A stretch of DNA of 64,000 nucleotides. Origin: Prorocentrum cordatum (lineage: Eukaryota; Sar; Dinophyceae; Prorocentrales; Prorocentraceae). The stretch spans positions 2,501-66,500 of the forward strand of contig CAUYUJ010017646.1 in assembly GCA_963575745.1 (NCBI GenBank), in the 5' to 3' direction. The notes under the pieces are model-generated. The model saw only the letters and a program-made list of their open reading frames with translations, did no database searches and was not told the DNA's origin. A program made the translations under genes and the position numbers. Positions 21,262-32,474 of the stretch are shown here, in pieces (the first letter of the stretch is position 1; every line of letters begins with the position of its first letter).

Positions 21262-23106
21262 CTGTTGTCTTGTGCGCACCCCAGGTGATCCGAATCATCG
21301 GTGGGTATTGTACAAGTCCGCAGTATGCACGGATGCGCCCGAGGGCAGCAGCGGAGATCTTCGCGTGAGCATGTGCAAGGAGTGCGCCGAAGCATTGTCG
21401 AACACGCACACAGACAGCCGCGGGCGGTGCCGCCCGCGCGTACGCATGCCCAGCGAGGCTCTCGCGAATGGCATGTGGCGTGGTCCTGACCCGGAAGAGC
21501 TGACGAACTTAACGTACACCGAGTGCAAGGTGATCAACCTGGCGAGGGTGTACGTCAGCGTGAAGCGCGTGTTGTTGGACAGGGCGTCTTTCGCCAGGAC
21601 GAGTGCCGACGAGGCGCCGCGCTATCACCAGAAGAACGTTGTTGCGTACCCGCAGAGCCCGGACGCGGCTCTGACTGCCATCGGACTGTCGCCGATGGCC
21701 CTGGCGCACACTCTGATCGTCCAGTTCGTGGGAAGCCGCGCTGACGGTATCTGGCATCACCCTGACTTGCAAGTTTCCGTGGTGCGACTTCGAGCAGCAT
21801 TTCGTTGGTTGTGCTCCAACAGCTGGAACCACATGGAAGCCACGCGACACCATGCCGCATGTGCGGATTCTGGCTTACTCCACGAGTCGATCGAGGAGTT
21901 GCTGGACGCGTACGCGACGAGCGTTGGTGGATCCTCGGGCGTTCCGCGCGAGCTCGTCGACTCGGCGACGTCGATCAGCGGCTCAAGAGCTTCGGTGCAA
22001 TCTAAAGGACCAGCTGACTGCACGGAAGAAGGTGAACGCGACACGGAGGAGAACGGGCCCGAAGAGGCGGAGAACGCCGCCGTCGTCAACGGCGGTTTAG
22101 CAGACGTCGACTCCCTGCCGCTGTGGACACAGGTCATCAAAAACTTTAAGGCGGCACAGCGGTTTAAAGAGGAATTGGCCGCTCTAGACCCCGCCGACTT
22201 ATCTGCTCGCGCCGAGAAGAAGAGAATGCATAATGTGGGCATGGCCCAGGCCATCGAAGACCTGGAGAAGCTGTCGAATGAGAAGATGCGAAAACGTTTG
22301 GAAGAGTGGGCGCGGTCGGAGACTGACGACAGAGCGCCCTTGAAGATCACGCACGAGACCACGTTCTTGTCTGCTCGCACGCCGAACTTTTGGGCGTCCT
22401 GCTTCGTTCGGCTGTTTCCTCGGGGAGATTGTCAGGAAACATGCCCAGAACGTAAAGCGGCGGATAGTACCGTATCGTTCTTGTCTTCCAATAAGTGGAT
22501 CCAGTGCTTACTTCAACGAGCAGATTGTGATTACTGGCGGAAGGACCTGGAGTTCGTCGCATCCGTGGTCAACATCTTTATGCGTCGAGATCAGATGAGC
22601 AAGGTGGAAGCGTGCATGAGGGAAATGCCCGGCGGCGGCTTCATGGGCATAACTCCCGATGAGATGCAAAGGATGAACGAGATCACAGCGGAAGGTTTGG
22701 TTGCCGCCGCGATCGCGATGGGAGGTGATGCGAAGGGTATGAGCGATCTTCTGAGGAATAAAAAGTTGACCCAACCAGTCCGCACAGCCGCTGAAAAAAT
22801 GCAGGCCGTGTCCCGGAAAGTGCGTGGATCTGCCGAAGAGCGGGACTCGTACAGGTGGAATTTCCGAGCTCTTCAGATAAACTCGGGCTGCTCGACTTTG
22901 TTCTTCACGCTGAATCCCCACGACATTCGCAGTCCGCTGACGGTGCTACTGGTGCAGGACGGCACGGAGATGCAGAGGCGATTCTCCCTGAACATGAGCG
23001 ACAAGGAGGCGGAGGATTGGATGACAGAATTTCAAGCAGAGCACCCTCGTCTTCTCCACCGTCGCGTGGCGCAAGACCCTTACTATGCCCAGAAAGTTTT
23101 CCACTC
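21262..23106 (+). CDS. Helitron-like protein, Helitron_like_N segment (exon 2, first part)
   Basis: Frame 2 reads from the repeat border to a stop at 23122. CKECAEALSN followed by P-x-EALANGMWRG and LTYTECKVINLARVY matches the standard lead-in of Helitron transposase proteins. Further on, GCSTLFFTLNPHDIRSPL near 22888-22942 corresponds to Rep motif 1 of the Helitron_like_N domain. The middle (residues about 260-400 of this stretch) is acidic and variable. The frame breaks near 23103, where the sequence changes to frame 1 without loss of protein similarity. This is a one-base indel, so the copy is either a recent pseudogene or a sequencing or assembly error. Confidence 0.75.
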
Positions 23107-26100
23107 GACCTCAAAGACGTGATGCGCTATATATTCAACTGCGCTGATGGACCCTCGCACCTGCCTCCGGATGGCATCGCGGCGAGCGAGGTGCCCGGTG
23201 TATTCGGGTACGTGCGCTCCTATCTCGGAGTTGTTGAGGAACAGATGCGGAAGGCGCTGCACATACACATGCTCGTGCAGATTCTTGGCTTCTCGCATCC
23301 CGACGATATCTTCAAGAAGAACTCTTTCCTCGACGAATTTAAGCGTCTCTACTACTATCACGCCTCAGTCATGTTCCGCAGCCAGGAAGCCGTAGCGCAT
23401 CATTTCGCCGTTCCTGAGGCGATGAGAACCACCGCCGGGCTGCCGTTGTTCCCGGTGACTCTGAAGCAGCGGAGCATGATCGGCAGCGCTCGCGTTGAGG
23501 AGAGCAACCTCGCGCAGACCGTGGCGCGCGGACTCGACGTGCCGCCTGCTCTATCCAGGAGCGTGCCTGAGTATCCCTTCTTCGTTGGTTCGTATCACGG
23601 CGACGAGAACGTGTCCGGTAGCGACTGGGGCAGCCGCGCTGTTGTCGAGATTTTTTCAAGGAGTCGCAAGACGGGCAACCACGTGTGCAAGCCGTCCGTC
23701 TGTCACAAGGGGCGTCTCGGAAAGCGTGGTTTTTGCCGCATGTTCTATTGGCATCTCGTGAAGGTGGAGGACCCCAAGACGGGGCGCCTCGTCGCCAAAC
23801 GACAGCATGGCTTGCAGCTGCATCCTCGATGGGATGGCGTTGGGCCTCCGCCGATTCTAGGGTATCCACACGTTGGGTTGCCGGCTCTGGAGACGACGCA
23901 CCAGTGGCACTTCAAGCTGTCCTACCCGATCATGCTCGGCCCGCAGTGCAATCACGACATCCAAGTGCTCCCGCGGTTGTGCGCTCTGCAGAGCAGCAGC
24001 CCAGACGCCGTGCCCGATGAGGCAGAGGTTGCCACCGCGAGAGCGGGAATGATAGAGCAGCAGGCGGCGAATGAGTTTTACTGTTCGTCATACTCTAGCA
24101 AGTCCGCGCCGCACGCGGAGGGACTCGTGCTGACTCTTGCAGTCTCGCTCCATCAGAAAGAGCAAGACGCGAAGGAGGCTGCTGGCCGCGGCGACGAGCC
24201 TGAGAACGTGCACGAGAAGGCGAAGCGGATTCTCCACAGGCTGTTGTCGGCGACGAACAACAGGATGCACAAAGGGTTTCCAGAGATGCTCAGTTACCTG
24301 CTTGAGGAGCCCACCCTGTACTCTAGCCACGAGTTCGTTACCGTCTTGACGCCAGGCCTCAGCATGCTGATCTCGAAAAGGTTGAGCGAGGTCGCAACCG
24401 GTGCAGAGACGAGTGGACCCTCCACTGCCGCGCGTCCGTACTCTACGAAACTCTACCGAAGGCCGTTCCTGACGGAGTACGATTACCTCTACCGCCCCGA
24501 CGAGCTGGAGGATTTCCCATTGTACTTCTTCTTCGCGGCTTGCGAAGCTCGGCAAGCTCGTCCTGACGGACATCGCCCCGTGAACACTCTGGCGTGGCAC
24601 GTCGCGGCCGACGGTAAGCGTCAGTTCTCTGCAGAAAAGCTATACAGCCGGGAGCACGAAAAAGTGCCTCTGCGCGGAGATCCTTCGGAGCATCACCCCC
24701 TCGGGCCTGAGCTATACAAGTACGCGTACTACGTGACCGTCCGCTTGAGCATCGCGTGGCGGATACCTGTTCTTCGCGGATTTCTGCCTCCGTGCCCGGA
24801 GGCAAAGAAAGACGGAGATGACGAAGCTAAGAGATTAGAAGACGAGGTTAAGTACGCGGTGTACGTGCAACTGCTCTTTCGACCTTTCCGAACAGTGGAG
24901 GACGTGCTGCGTCGCGCCCCGCCCGCGCCGTGGACGCACATACCTGCGGAGTACTACGGCGCATTCGTGAATGAGTTCCAGGATTGGCGCAGCACTCAGG
25001 AGTCCATCGCTTCTCGAGCACGTAGTGATACGCCACCTCTCAGCAAGGAATGGTGGGCTTGTCGCGTGTGTGAATGCCTCAGGAAGTACGACCTCGTCGC
25101 AAAGCGCCACGTATCGGTTGTTGATCGTGTGCCGACAGGGGACGCTCTCCGTAGTTATCCCGACGCTGCTGCCGATATCGATGGCCCCGATGCGAGCAGG
25201 GCCGACGACGAGGAGATGTTGATGGAGTCCGATTCGGACGAGAGTCCCGGCGATGCTGCGATGGAGGACGATGCCCCCCGTGATGCGGCAGTTCCTCGCG
25301 CGTCGGGTCGCGAAGCAGATCCAGTCAGCCAGCTTTGCGGAACCGTGGACATTGACTTCAACGAACTGGTCAACTCGGAAACTCTGGCGAAAAGCAGATC
25401 CAACGAGGCAAAATATCTCCGTGGCTTTATCGAAGAGGAAAAGAAGTGCGTTTCCAGGCGCACAGCTGCCGCTGACGGCGACGGTGCGTTCCAAGAGTGC
25501 TCGTTGTCAGCACGAAAGTCGCTCATCGTCTCTGACATGCAGCAGAAATTTTTCAAGATCGTCAACGAGGGCGAGGATAATGTCGAGATGGTCAGGAAAG
25601 TCGAGAAGACGAAGTCAGATGTGCTACAGCAACGCATCGACGCGGCGATGGCGAGTATTCCCGTAGCATTTGAGCGCAAGGTGCCCTTGTTGGCCCGTAA
25701 GTCATCGACGTCTGTTGTAGAGGCTGCGCTGTTCTTGTTGAGCCAAAAGGTTCTCGACATCCCTGATGTGGGCGGTATCAACGTGAAGCAGGCGCGGGCG
25801 CTTCTGTGGAATGCGTTGTGGCTGCAAGACGTGATGAATCGGGAATGGTCCCTGGACGACCCGTCCGGATCGCAGTGCTCTTCGAGCTCCTCTTTGGCGG
25901 ACGGCTTTCAGCTCGCGCTCATGGGCCCTGGCGGCACCGGTAAAACTGCGGTGCTCCGGGTTACGGAGGCATTGGTCTCTCATTTTTTGGGAGCCGAATC
26001 CGTGCGAAAGTGTGCTCCATCCAACTCGGCGGCCCGGCTCATCGGCGGCGACACCATACACGCTGTGTGTAAGCTCCCGTTCGGGAACATTTCTGTCAGG

Positions 26101-26898
26101 GACCGGAAAGCCCGTTTGAGCGTTGCTGCGCTGGAGAAGCACAGACAACGCTGGAAGAAAGCTCGCGCGTGCTTCATTGACGAAGTCTCCATGGTCTCCA
26201 GTGACCAGCTCCATGCCTCCGAGGTCCGCATCAGGGAAGCGAAGGATGACAGGAAACCCTTCGGGGGCCTCGGTATGATTCTTTCTGGAGACTTTTTGCA
26301 GTTGCCCCCCGTGGATCCAGGAGACGCGCAGAAGAGTTTGGCGACTCCTCTGAAGGAGACTGGCGCCCTGGACGCGGCCCCTGAGAACCCCGACGCAAAG
26401 GGCCAGGACGTGAAGCGCAAGAAGATCGCCGATGCCGCTCAGGGGGTTCAGCTGTGGCAACGGGTACGGCATGTCGCGTGCCTCGACGTGAACATTCGCG
26501 CCCCGGGTAAGCTCAGCAAGTTACTCGCGGAGATGCGAGACGGCAAGGGTATCTCTGACGAGTGTTGGCAGATGTACCAGGATCGCATCATGGAGCGCAA
26601 CGACCAGAGACTTTCCGAGGGGAGTTCTCCTTTCAGTAAATACGAGTGGCAGTTCATTGTTCATCGCCACAAGATCCGCGTGCATCGCTCGCTCGTGAAC
26701 GCCAAGGCAGCTACGTCCTGTGGGCATAAGCCGCTATACATCGCACAGGCCAGGGATGAGGCGGTGCATTCGAAAGATGATCGCAAAATGCCACACGTCA
26801 GGGAAGAGCTTTTGCGCAGAGCGTCGCCCCGAGACACTCAAAGCTTGCCAGGCATACTTCCACTGTACGTCGGGATGCGGTTGACGTTCCAGGAGAAG
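23104..26898 (+). CDS. Helitron-like Rep nuclease and PIF1-type helicase (exon 2, second part)
   Basis: Frame 1 carries the catalytic core of a rolling-circle transposase. The HUH motif is HIH in ALHIHMLVQ (His codons at 23260 and 23266). The two candidate nucleophile tyrosines lie four apart in YCSSYSSK (codons at 24079 and 24091). The PIF1-like SF1 helicase follows: Walker A GPGGTGKT (25924-25947), Walker B IDEVSM (Asp codon 26179), GDFLQLPPV (from 26287), and HVACLDVNIRAPGK with the downstream motif-IV region. The open frame continues to 26919, but helicase motifs V and VI are absent until the exon at 28507. I therefore end this exon at an AGGAC sequence that is repeated at the next exon. 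The element is expected to cut and copy ssDNA at Helitron ends in the nucleus. Confidence 0.8.
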
Positions 26899-28506
26899 GA
26901 CGGGGTGTACTGGAAATGATCCCTGTCCGTGTTCCTTCCTTCTCCTTCTCTCCAGCGGCCTCGTCTTTTTCCGCTCCTTGCACCCTCGTACGGGGGAGGC
27001 AGCAGGGGCACGGCAGACCGCAGGAGCACGGCAGTCCACAGGAGCATTATGCGGCAGCCGTCCTGCGGTGGCATGCTGTGTTTCTGTGGTTTGTCATGTT
27101 TGTCTTCCGAAGGGGTTAGTAACACGTGAATAAGTTATTCCGAAGGGGCAAACCAGCAACACGTCAAGAAGGTGCTGAGGGGGGCAAACCAGCAACACGT
27201 CAAGAAGTTATCCTGGGGGGCAAACCAGCAACACGTCAAGAGGTTATCCTGGGGGGGGCAAACCAGCAACACGTGAAGGAGTTATCCTGAGGGGGCAAAC
27301 CAGCAACACGTCCAAACAATGCTGAGGGGGGGCAAACCAGCAACACGTGAAGAAGTTATCCTGACGGGGCAAACCAGCAACACGTCAAAGGTTATCCTGA
27401 GTGGGCCACGAGCAACACGCCAAGAAGGTGCTGAGGTGGTCGACCACCAACACCTCAATAAGTTACCCTGAGGCAAAACCAGCCACTCGCCAAGAAGTCA
27501 TCCTGAGGGGGCAAACCAGCAACACGACAAGAAGGTGCTGAGGGGACAAACCAGCAACACCTCAAGAAGTTATCCTGGGGGGGGCAAACCAGCAACACGT
27601 CAATGCGGTATCCCGAGGGGACCAAACCAGCAACACGTCAAGATGTGCTGAGGGGGCAAACCAGCAACACGTGAAGAAGTTATCCTGGGGGGTACACCAG
27701 CAACACGTCAAGAAGTTATCCCAGGGGCAAACCAGCCACACGTCAAGAGGTTACCCTGAGGGGGGGGGGGCAAACCAGCAACACGCCAAGAAGAGCTGAG
27801 GCGGCAAACCAGCAACACGTCAAGAAGTTATCCTGAGGGGCAAACCAGCAACACGTCAAGAAAATGCTGACCGGCACATTACAAAAGGAGCACGGCAGAC
27901 CACACAGGAGCACGGCAGACTGCACAGGAGCACGGCAGACTCCACAGGAGCAAAGCAGACCACACAGGAGCCCAGTAGACCCAAAAGAAGCACGGATGAC
28001 CCCAAAGGAGCACAGCAGACCCCAAAGGAACACGGCAGACCTCAAAGGAGCACGGCAGACTACGCAGGAGCACGGCAGACCCCACAGGAGCACGGCAGAC
28101 CACAGACGGAGCACGGCAGACCACACAGGAGCACGGCAGACCACACAGGAGCACGGCAGACTCCACGAAGCAAAGCAGACCACACCGGAGCCCAGTAAAC
28201 CATAAAGGAGCACGGAAGACCCCAAAGGAGCACGGAGGACCCCATAGGAAGACGGCAGACCACAGGAGCACGGCAGACCACACAGGAGCACGGCAGATCA
28301 CACAGGAGCACGGCAGACCACACAGGAGCACGGCAGACACACAGGAGCACGACAGACCACAGGAGCACGGCAGACCACACAGGAGCACGGCAGACCCCAC
28401 GGGAGCACGGCAGACCCCACAGGTGCACGGCAGACCACAGAAGCACGGCAGACACCACAGGAGTTGGCGTCTGCCGTGTTCATCTTGTCTTTTCAGTACC
28501 CGTGAG
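26899..28506 (+). other. Putative intron 2 of the Helitron gene: C array then G array
   Basis: About 1.6 kb without a domain. It contains a short G patch (27000-27045), a long C array (27125-27880; 39 bp units with CAAACCAGCAACACGTCAAG) and a long forward G array (27885-28465). It splits a PIF1-like helicase exactly between motifs I-IV and V-VI. The pentamer AGGAC occurs at both edges (26897-26901 and 28505-28509). That leaves the splice point ambiguous and requires a non-GT donor, as described for dinoflagellates. A TTTTCAG at 28490-28496 is an alternative acceptor. Confidence 0.55.
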
Positions 28507-29082
28507 GACTGTCCGCGCCTCGGCATTATGAAAGGATGCGTGTGCACAGTTCGGCACATAGTTTTCTCGGAGAGCGAGACATTTCCAAAGCCGAACGAGG
28601 AGGATAATGTGGTCCACTTGCGCTGCATGCCAGTATCGTTGTGGCTGCAGGCGGCGGATGTCTCGTGGACGTTGGACGAGTCACACTTCCCAGACGACAT
28701 GCCAGTCACGACGGACCGCAAAGGATTGTTTCAGCTCCGACCCACGTGTGCGTATCTAAGCGCGACTTGGGAGGAGGAGACATTCAGCGTACGCCGTGCC
28801 ACTTTCAAAGTTCTCCCCGCCGACACTATCATCGTCTACGGCGCACAGGGCGGCACGTTCGACGCGGCGATAGTGGACATGAAGAAGCCGCCGACAATGG
28901 ATGCGGACACCCACTGGCTTGCCTGTTACGTTATGTTGTCGCGGCCGAGATCGTTAGAGGGTCTGCTTATTCTTCGTCCCGCCGAGAAACACGAGCTGGA
29001 AAGGCCGCCGCCTGCTTTCCTTACACGAGAGTTGGAGAGGCTGAAGGACCTGGAGGACTCAAGCCGTTCCAAACGTATTTGA
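28507..29082 (+). CDS. Helitron-like helicase, C-terminal exon (motifs V and VI)
   Basis: Frame 1 reads from the repeat border to a stop at 29080-29082. CPRLGIMKGCVCTV is the usual lead after the LTFQ-type strand of PIF1-family helicases (the LxxGxxNGxxGxV box). VYGAQGGTFDAAIVD near 28837-28878 is motif V (compare T-x-x-KAQG-x-T-x-x-x-V). CYVMLSRPRSLEGLLIL near 28924-28974 is motif VI, with the arginine that contacts nucleotide. It therefore completes the helicase interrupted at 26898. The last 30 residues are charged and end SSRSKRI. Confidence 0.75.
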   Translation, partial: DCPRLGIMKGCVCTVRHIVFSESETFPKPNEEDNVVHLRCMPVSLWLQAADVSWTLDESHFPDDMPVTTDRKGLFQLRPTCAYLSATWEEETFSVRRATFKVLPADTIIVYGAQGGTFDAAIVDMKKPPTMDADTHWLACYVMLSRPRSLEGLLILRPAEKHELERPPPAFLTRELERLKDLEDSSRSKRI

Positions 29083-29189
29083 AGTTTTAGTTTTTCTTAT
29101 AAAAAACGGTATTAGCCACCAATAGCAATCCATATCGTGCACACACTTCCAACACCCTCCCCCGTGTGGCTCGCTGACAGGAGTGTGCT

Positions 29190-30713
29190 TTGGGCGAGCT
29201 CATCCAACGTATGAAGAACATGAACGACCTCCACATTCCTGACAGCATCCGCGCCGAGATCTGGAACAGCGTGTTGGCAAGGAACGGTGGCCCAAAGCAG
29301 GCGGCGGCAGTCGCCGCGGCGAGAGCGAAACGTCCGGAAGCCGCCTGTTCGCAGCAAGTGTCAACAGGCACAGGTGTGCACGATGCTTCTGACGACGAGC
29401 CTGCAGGACCACCTGCGCGTGCCGAGGGAACTCGGAGACGCCTCCGCGCAAAGACTGCGGTGGGCCCTGGCAACTCTTATTCTGGCGAACTTTATCCACC
29501 CGCTAAGAGTGCACGGACGGATAAGATGGCAAGGGTCGTCGACGACGGAGGCGCTGCCGGGAGACCAGCTAAGAGCGCCAGGGTGTGCCCCCCAAGATCT
29601 ACGCCGCGCCCGGCTCTCGACGAGGGACGCAAGGCTGCCGCGGAGAGTATGAGAAAGCCGCGCCTCCACATGTGCACAGAATACACGCATGTCTGCGCGA
29701 TTGACAAAGAGTTTGGATGTCGCTCGTGTTCCCGCATGTGTCACACAGATTGCACAAGTGTTCTCTGCCAAGATAAACCTTGTGAATTCTGCCTCAGTTT
29801 CGGCGAGATCGTTGCTGCCGGTTCCCCTGAGTGCTCAGGATTTCAGAGGCGCAATGGCTGCCATTACTGTGGTCGACATCGGTGCTGGAACTTCTCTCCG
29901 ACGTGCCTCGGCAGCCGCGACGATTCCGTCAACGCACAGAGTGCCGGGTTCGCCTCTGCAGACTCCTCACTTGCCCCCCCGGGCACGTGTTTGCAGTACA
30001 GCCACCGCTGCTGCGAAGACCGTGACGACGGATGTCAAAGCTGTATGAAGACTTGCCACCGCGACAACACTAGCCCCCTATGTCCTTATTTCGGTCGAGA
30101 CCGCGGACAGCTCGCGTGGACACCGAACGCGGATGACATGCTCGACACGCAAAGGTTTCTTCGCGATCTTCGAGGTCGGAGGAGGCATCGTACGCAATTT
30201 CAGTGGCAACGCGAAGGCAGAGATGCTGAGGGACGTCGGATTGTGCACATCCCTGGAGAAGGTTATCATTACTTGGGTGTCGCTGATGGCCATGACTGCA
30301 ACTGCTTCGTGTACTCCTTAGAGCAGTGTGTGGAAATCGCAGCGGACGTGGACGCTGTCAGGACAAGCTTGCAGGTGGAATTCCCGCGCGTGTGCGGGGT
30401 CGGTTGCTCTCCCACCGCTGATGCCTGCACGGGCAATTGCATGAAAGTCTACCCGCGGAACTATTTGAGTACAGATCACTGGTCCGCCGTGCTACGGAGC
30501 ATCGGGCAACATGCGCGTGCAGGGCCTCAGAATGTCGATGAGTCTCATTACTGTCTGCGCGTGATAGACCTCGCTTACGACGGAAGCGGCGTCGTTCTCG
30601 GGAACCCATCTGCACCTGGACGGATCACCGTTGCCAGAGAGAATCGCAACCATTTTGTACCTGTGTTACCTTACCCTCACAATACTGAAAACGGGCGCTG
30701 GTTGCCCTGGTGA
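29190..30713 (+). CDS. Cys-rich protein with OTU-like cysteine protease domain
   Basis: A 500-residue open frame just downstream of the helicase. The first ATG is at 29211; the frame is open upstream. Residues about 160-300 contain two copies of a 33-residue Cys/His motif, C-x2-Y-x-H-x-C...GCxSCxxxCHxDxxSxLC, at residues ~163-195 and ~268-300. The C-terminal part looks like an OTU peptidase: DGHDCNCFVYSL (Asp codon 30285, likely nucleophile Cys codon 30300) matches the DGxCLFxSL box. ENRNHFVPV (His codon 30651) fits the C-terminal catalytic His. OTU domains are known companions of some Helitrons, which fits the context. Whether this is a second gene or further exons of the transposase is open; 29083-29189 is an AT-richer gap with a GACAG acceptor-like end. 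Confidence 0.6.
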   Translation: MGELIQRMKNMNDLHIPDSIRAEIWNSVLARNGGPKQAAAVAAARAKRPEAACSQQVSTGTGVHDASDDEPAGPPARAEGTRRRLRAKTAVGPGNSYSGELYPPAKSARTDKMARVVDDGGAAGRPAKSARVCPPRSTPRPALDEGRKAAAESMRKPRLHMCTEYTHVCAIDKEFGCRSCSRMCHTDCTSVLCQDKPCEFCLSFGEIVAAGSPECSGFQRRNGCHYCGRHRCWNFSPTCLGSRDDSVNAQSAGFASADSSLAPPGTCLQYSHRCCEDRDDGCQSCMKTCHRDNTSPLCPYFGRDRGQLAWTPNADDMLDTQRFLRDLRGRRRHRTQFQWQREGRDAEGRRIVHIPGEGYHYLGVADGHDCNCFVYSLEQCVEIAADVDAVRTSLQVEFPRVCGVGCSPTADACTGNCMKVYPRNYLSTDHWSAVLRSIGQHARAGPQNVDESHYCLRVIDLAYDGSGVVLGNPSAPGRITVARENRNHFVPVLPYPHNTENGRWLPW

Positions 30714-30738
30714 CCGGATAGCGCGATTGCGATGTGGG
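30648..30738 (+). repeat. 91 bp direct repeat, copy 1 (end of the OTU gene)
   Basis: The last coding bases and stop of the OTU-type gene, from AACCATTTTGTACCTGTG to GATTGCGATGTGGGCTG, recur at 32054-32146 with only a few changes. The two copies bracket 1.3 kb of unrelated, largely repetitive DNA. Confidence 0.85.
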
Positions 30739-31064
30739 CTGGATTACACAAGAGCACGGCAGACCACTGGAGCACAACAGACATGCGTACATACATACAT
30801 ACATACATACATACATACACACATACATATGCGTGTGTATAAGAGGGCGGACAGCCGCCATTTTACCAGGCCAGCCCCGTGCGTCTTATCCAGACGACGG
30901 CACAGCTGGGTGTTGCCACTTCTCATTCGCGCTTTTTTCTCGGCGAGCGGGGTGGCGACACAGTGGCCGCGACGGATCAATTGGACCTGGGGGGCAGGGG
31001 CGGGTAAGAGGGGCCCCTCGGGTCACACACGCACATAAACAAACAACCAACAAACCAACGCACA

Positions 31065-31102
<38 letters not shown>

Positions 31103-32053
31103 CGCACACACACAAACACTCTCTCACACACACAGACACACACACACATACACACACACATACATACACACACACATGCACGTGTGTGAAACAAGCGGCA
31201 ATGACGAATGGAATTCGTTGTTGTCGCGCACCCCTTTTGTCCCGTGTTGCCTGCGTCGAGGGAAGCGAGACCATCTGGTGGTGGCGATTAGGGGCCGCGC
31301 GGCCGCTGCCTTTTTCTTGCGCCCCTGGGGGCGGCGGCATGCACCCCCCCAGGAACCGAGGGAATGGCGAGGAAGGAAAAGGGGGGAGGACATGGGGGAG
31401 GAAACAAACGGAGGAAGAAGGGATCCCTCGCTCGAGGCCGCGGGCGGGCGCCCACGGCGAGCGGCACGCCGCGCTGCGGCGTGGAGTTCAAGTGCATTAT
31501 TCCCTGCATTTTTGAGATATGGGGGAGGAGGGGAAGAGGAAGAAGAGGAGAAGGAGGAGGACGAGGAAGAAGAGGAGGAAAAGGAAGAGGAGGGGGACGT
31601 GGCGACACCATTTCGACGTGGCGATAAAGTGGCCGCTAACCCCAGACATCGGGTGTCTCGACAAAACCAGACGACAATGTTTCATAATTTTCGGCCTCCG
31701 GGACGTAGTTTCACGCGTGGGGCCTCGGGACCGTTCAAAAAAGATTCGGGATATCGGGGCGCCTGATGTGTGGGGAGTGCAGGGGGCCATATATATATAT
31801 ACAAATATATATCTACATCTATATATATATATATATATATATATGGCCTGCTGCGGCCGCCCCACCGCGGGCTCACGGACTCTTTCACACTGTTTCACCA
31901 CTCTGTTTCACCACCCTGTTTCACCACGTTTCACTCCTGGCGCAGGCCGCCCTCGAGGCGCTGGCCTCGCCAGTTCCTGGCGCAGGCCGCCCTCGTGAGC
32001 GCTGGCCTCGCCATGATCTGGCGCAGGCCGCCCTCGTGAGCGCTGGCCTCGCC
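30739..32053. other. 1.3 kb insertion flanked by the 91 bp direct repeat
   Basis: Contents: a single G unit and a CATA tract (30750-30830), a (CA)n tract on the plus strand (31060-31180), a GGGG/GGA-rich purine stretch (31370-31605), a TA-rich tract (31785-31845), and three copies of a 38 bp unit CTGGCGCAGGCCGCCCTCG...GCGCTGGCCTCGCCA (31937-32053). No open frame has a recognisable domain. It ends exactly where the second copy of the flanking repeat begins. Confidence 0.6.
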
Positions 32054-32146
32054 ACAACCATTTTGTACCTGTGTTACCTTACCCTCACAATACTGAAATA
32101 GGGCGCTGGTTGCCCTGGTGAGCGGAGAGCGCGATTGCGATGTGGG
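32054..32146 (+). repeat. 91 bp direct repeat, copy 2
   Basis: This is a second copy of the OTU-gene 3' end, carrying TGAAATAGGG where copy 1 has TGAAAACGGG. It is followed by about 330 bp of lower-GC unique sequence (32147-32474), including an A11 run near 32398. That stretch may be the true continuation of the 3' flank of the Helitron. I could not find a CTRR end with a hairpin. Confidence 0.8.
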
Positions 32147-32474
32147 CTGTCAAGTGCACTTTGCTGACTGTCCGAACTCTTAGTGCATTTGGTGTGAGTA
32201 CGGCTTTTGACCCAAAGACGACGATAGGAGCGCCTACTCTTCGCTGCGCGTTCTGAGTTTGAGCGAACGTTATTGACACGCTCGCTTAGCACGGTATGTC
32301 TGCTTTATATACGGTGGTGATGCTTTAAACCCACTGGCGCTCCGTGGTGCCACCGTGACATGCATAATTGCGGCTTGCATTGCACACGACGGAATCTAAA
32401 AAAAAAAACACCCATTGTTCTGTGCAGCGCGCCTCTTTGTGAGTCTGTACCAGATATCGGAGCACCGCGTACCA

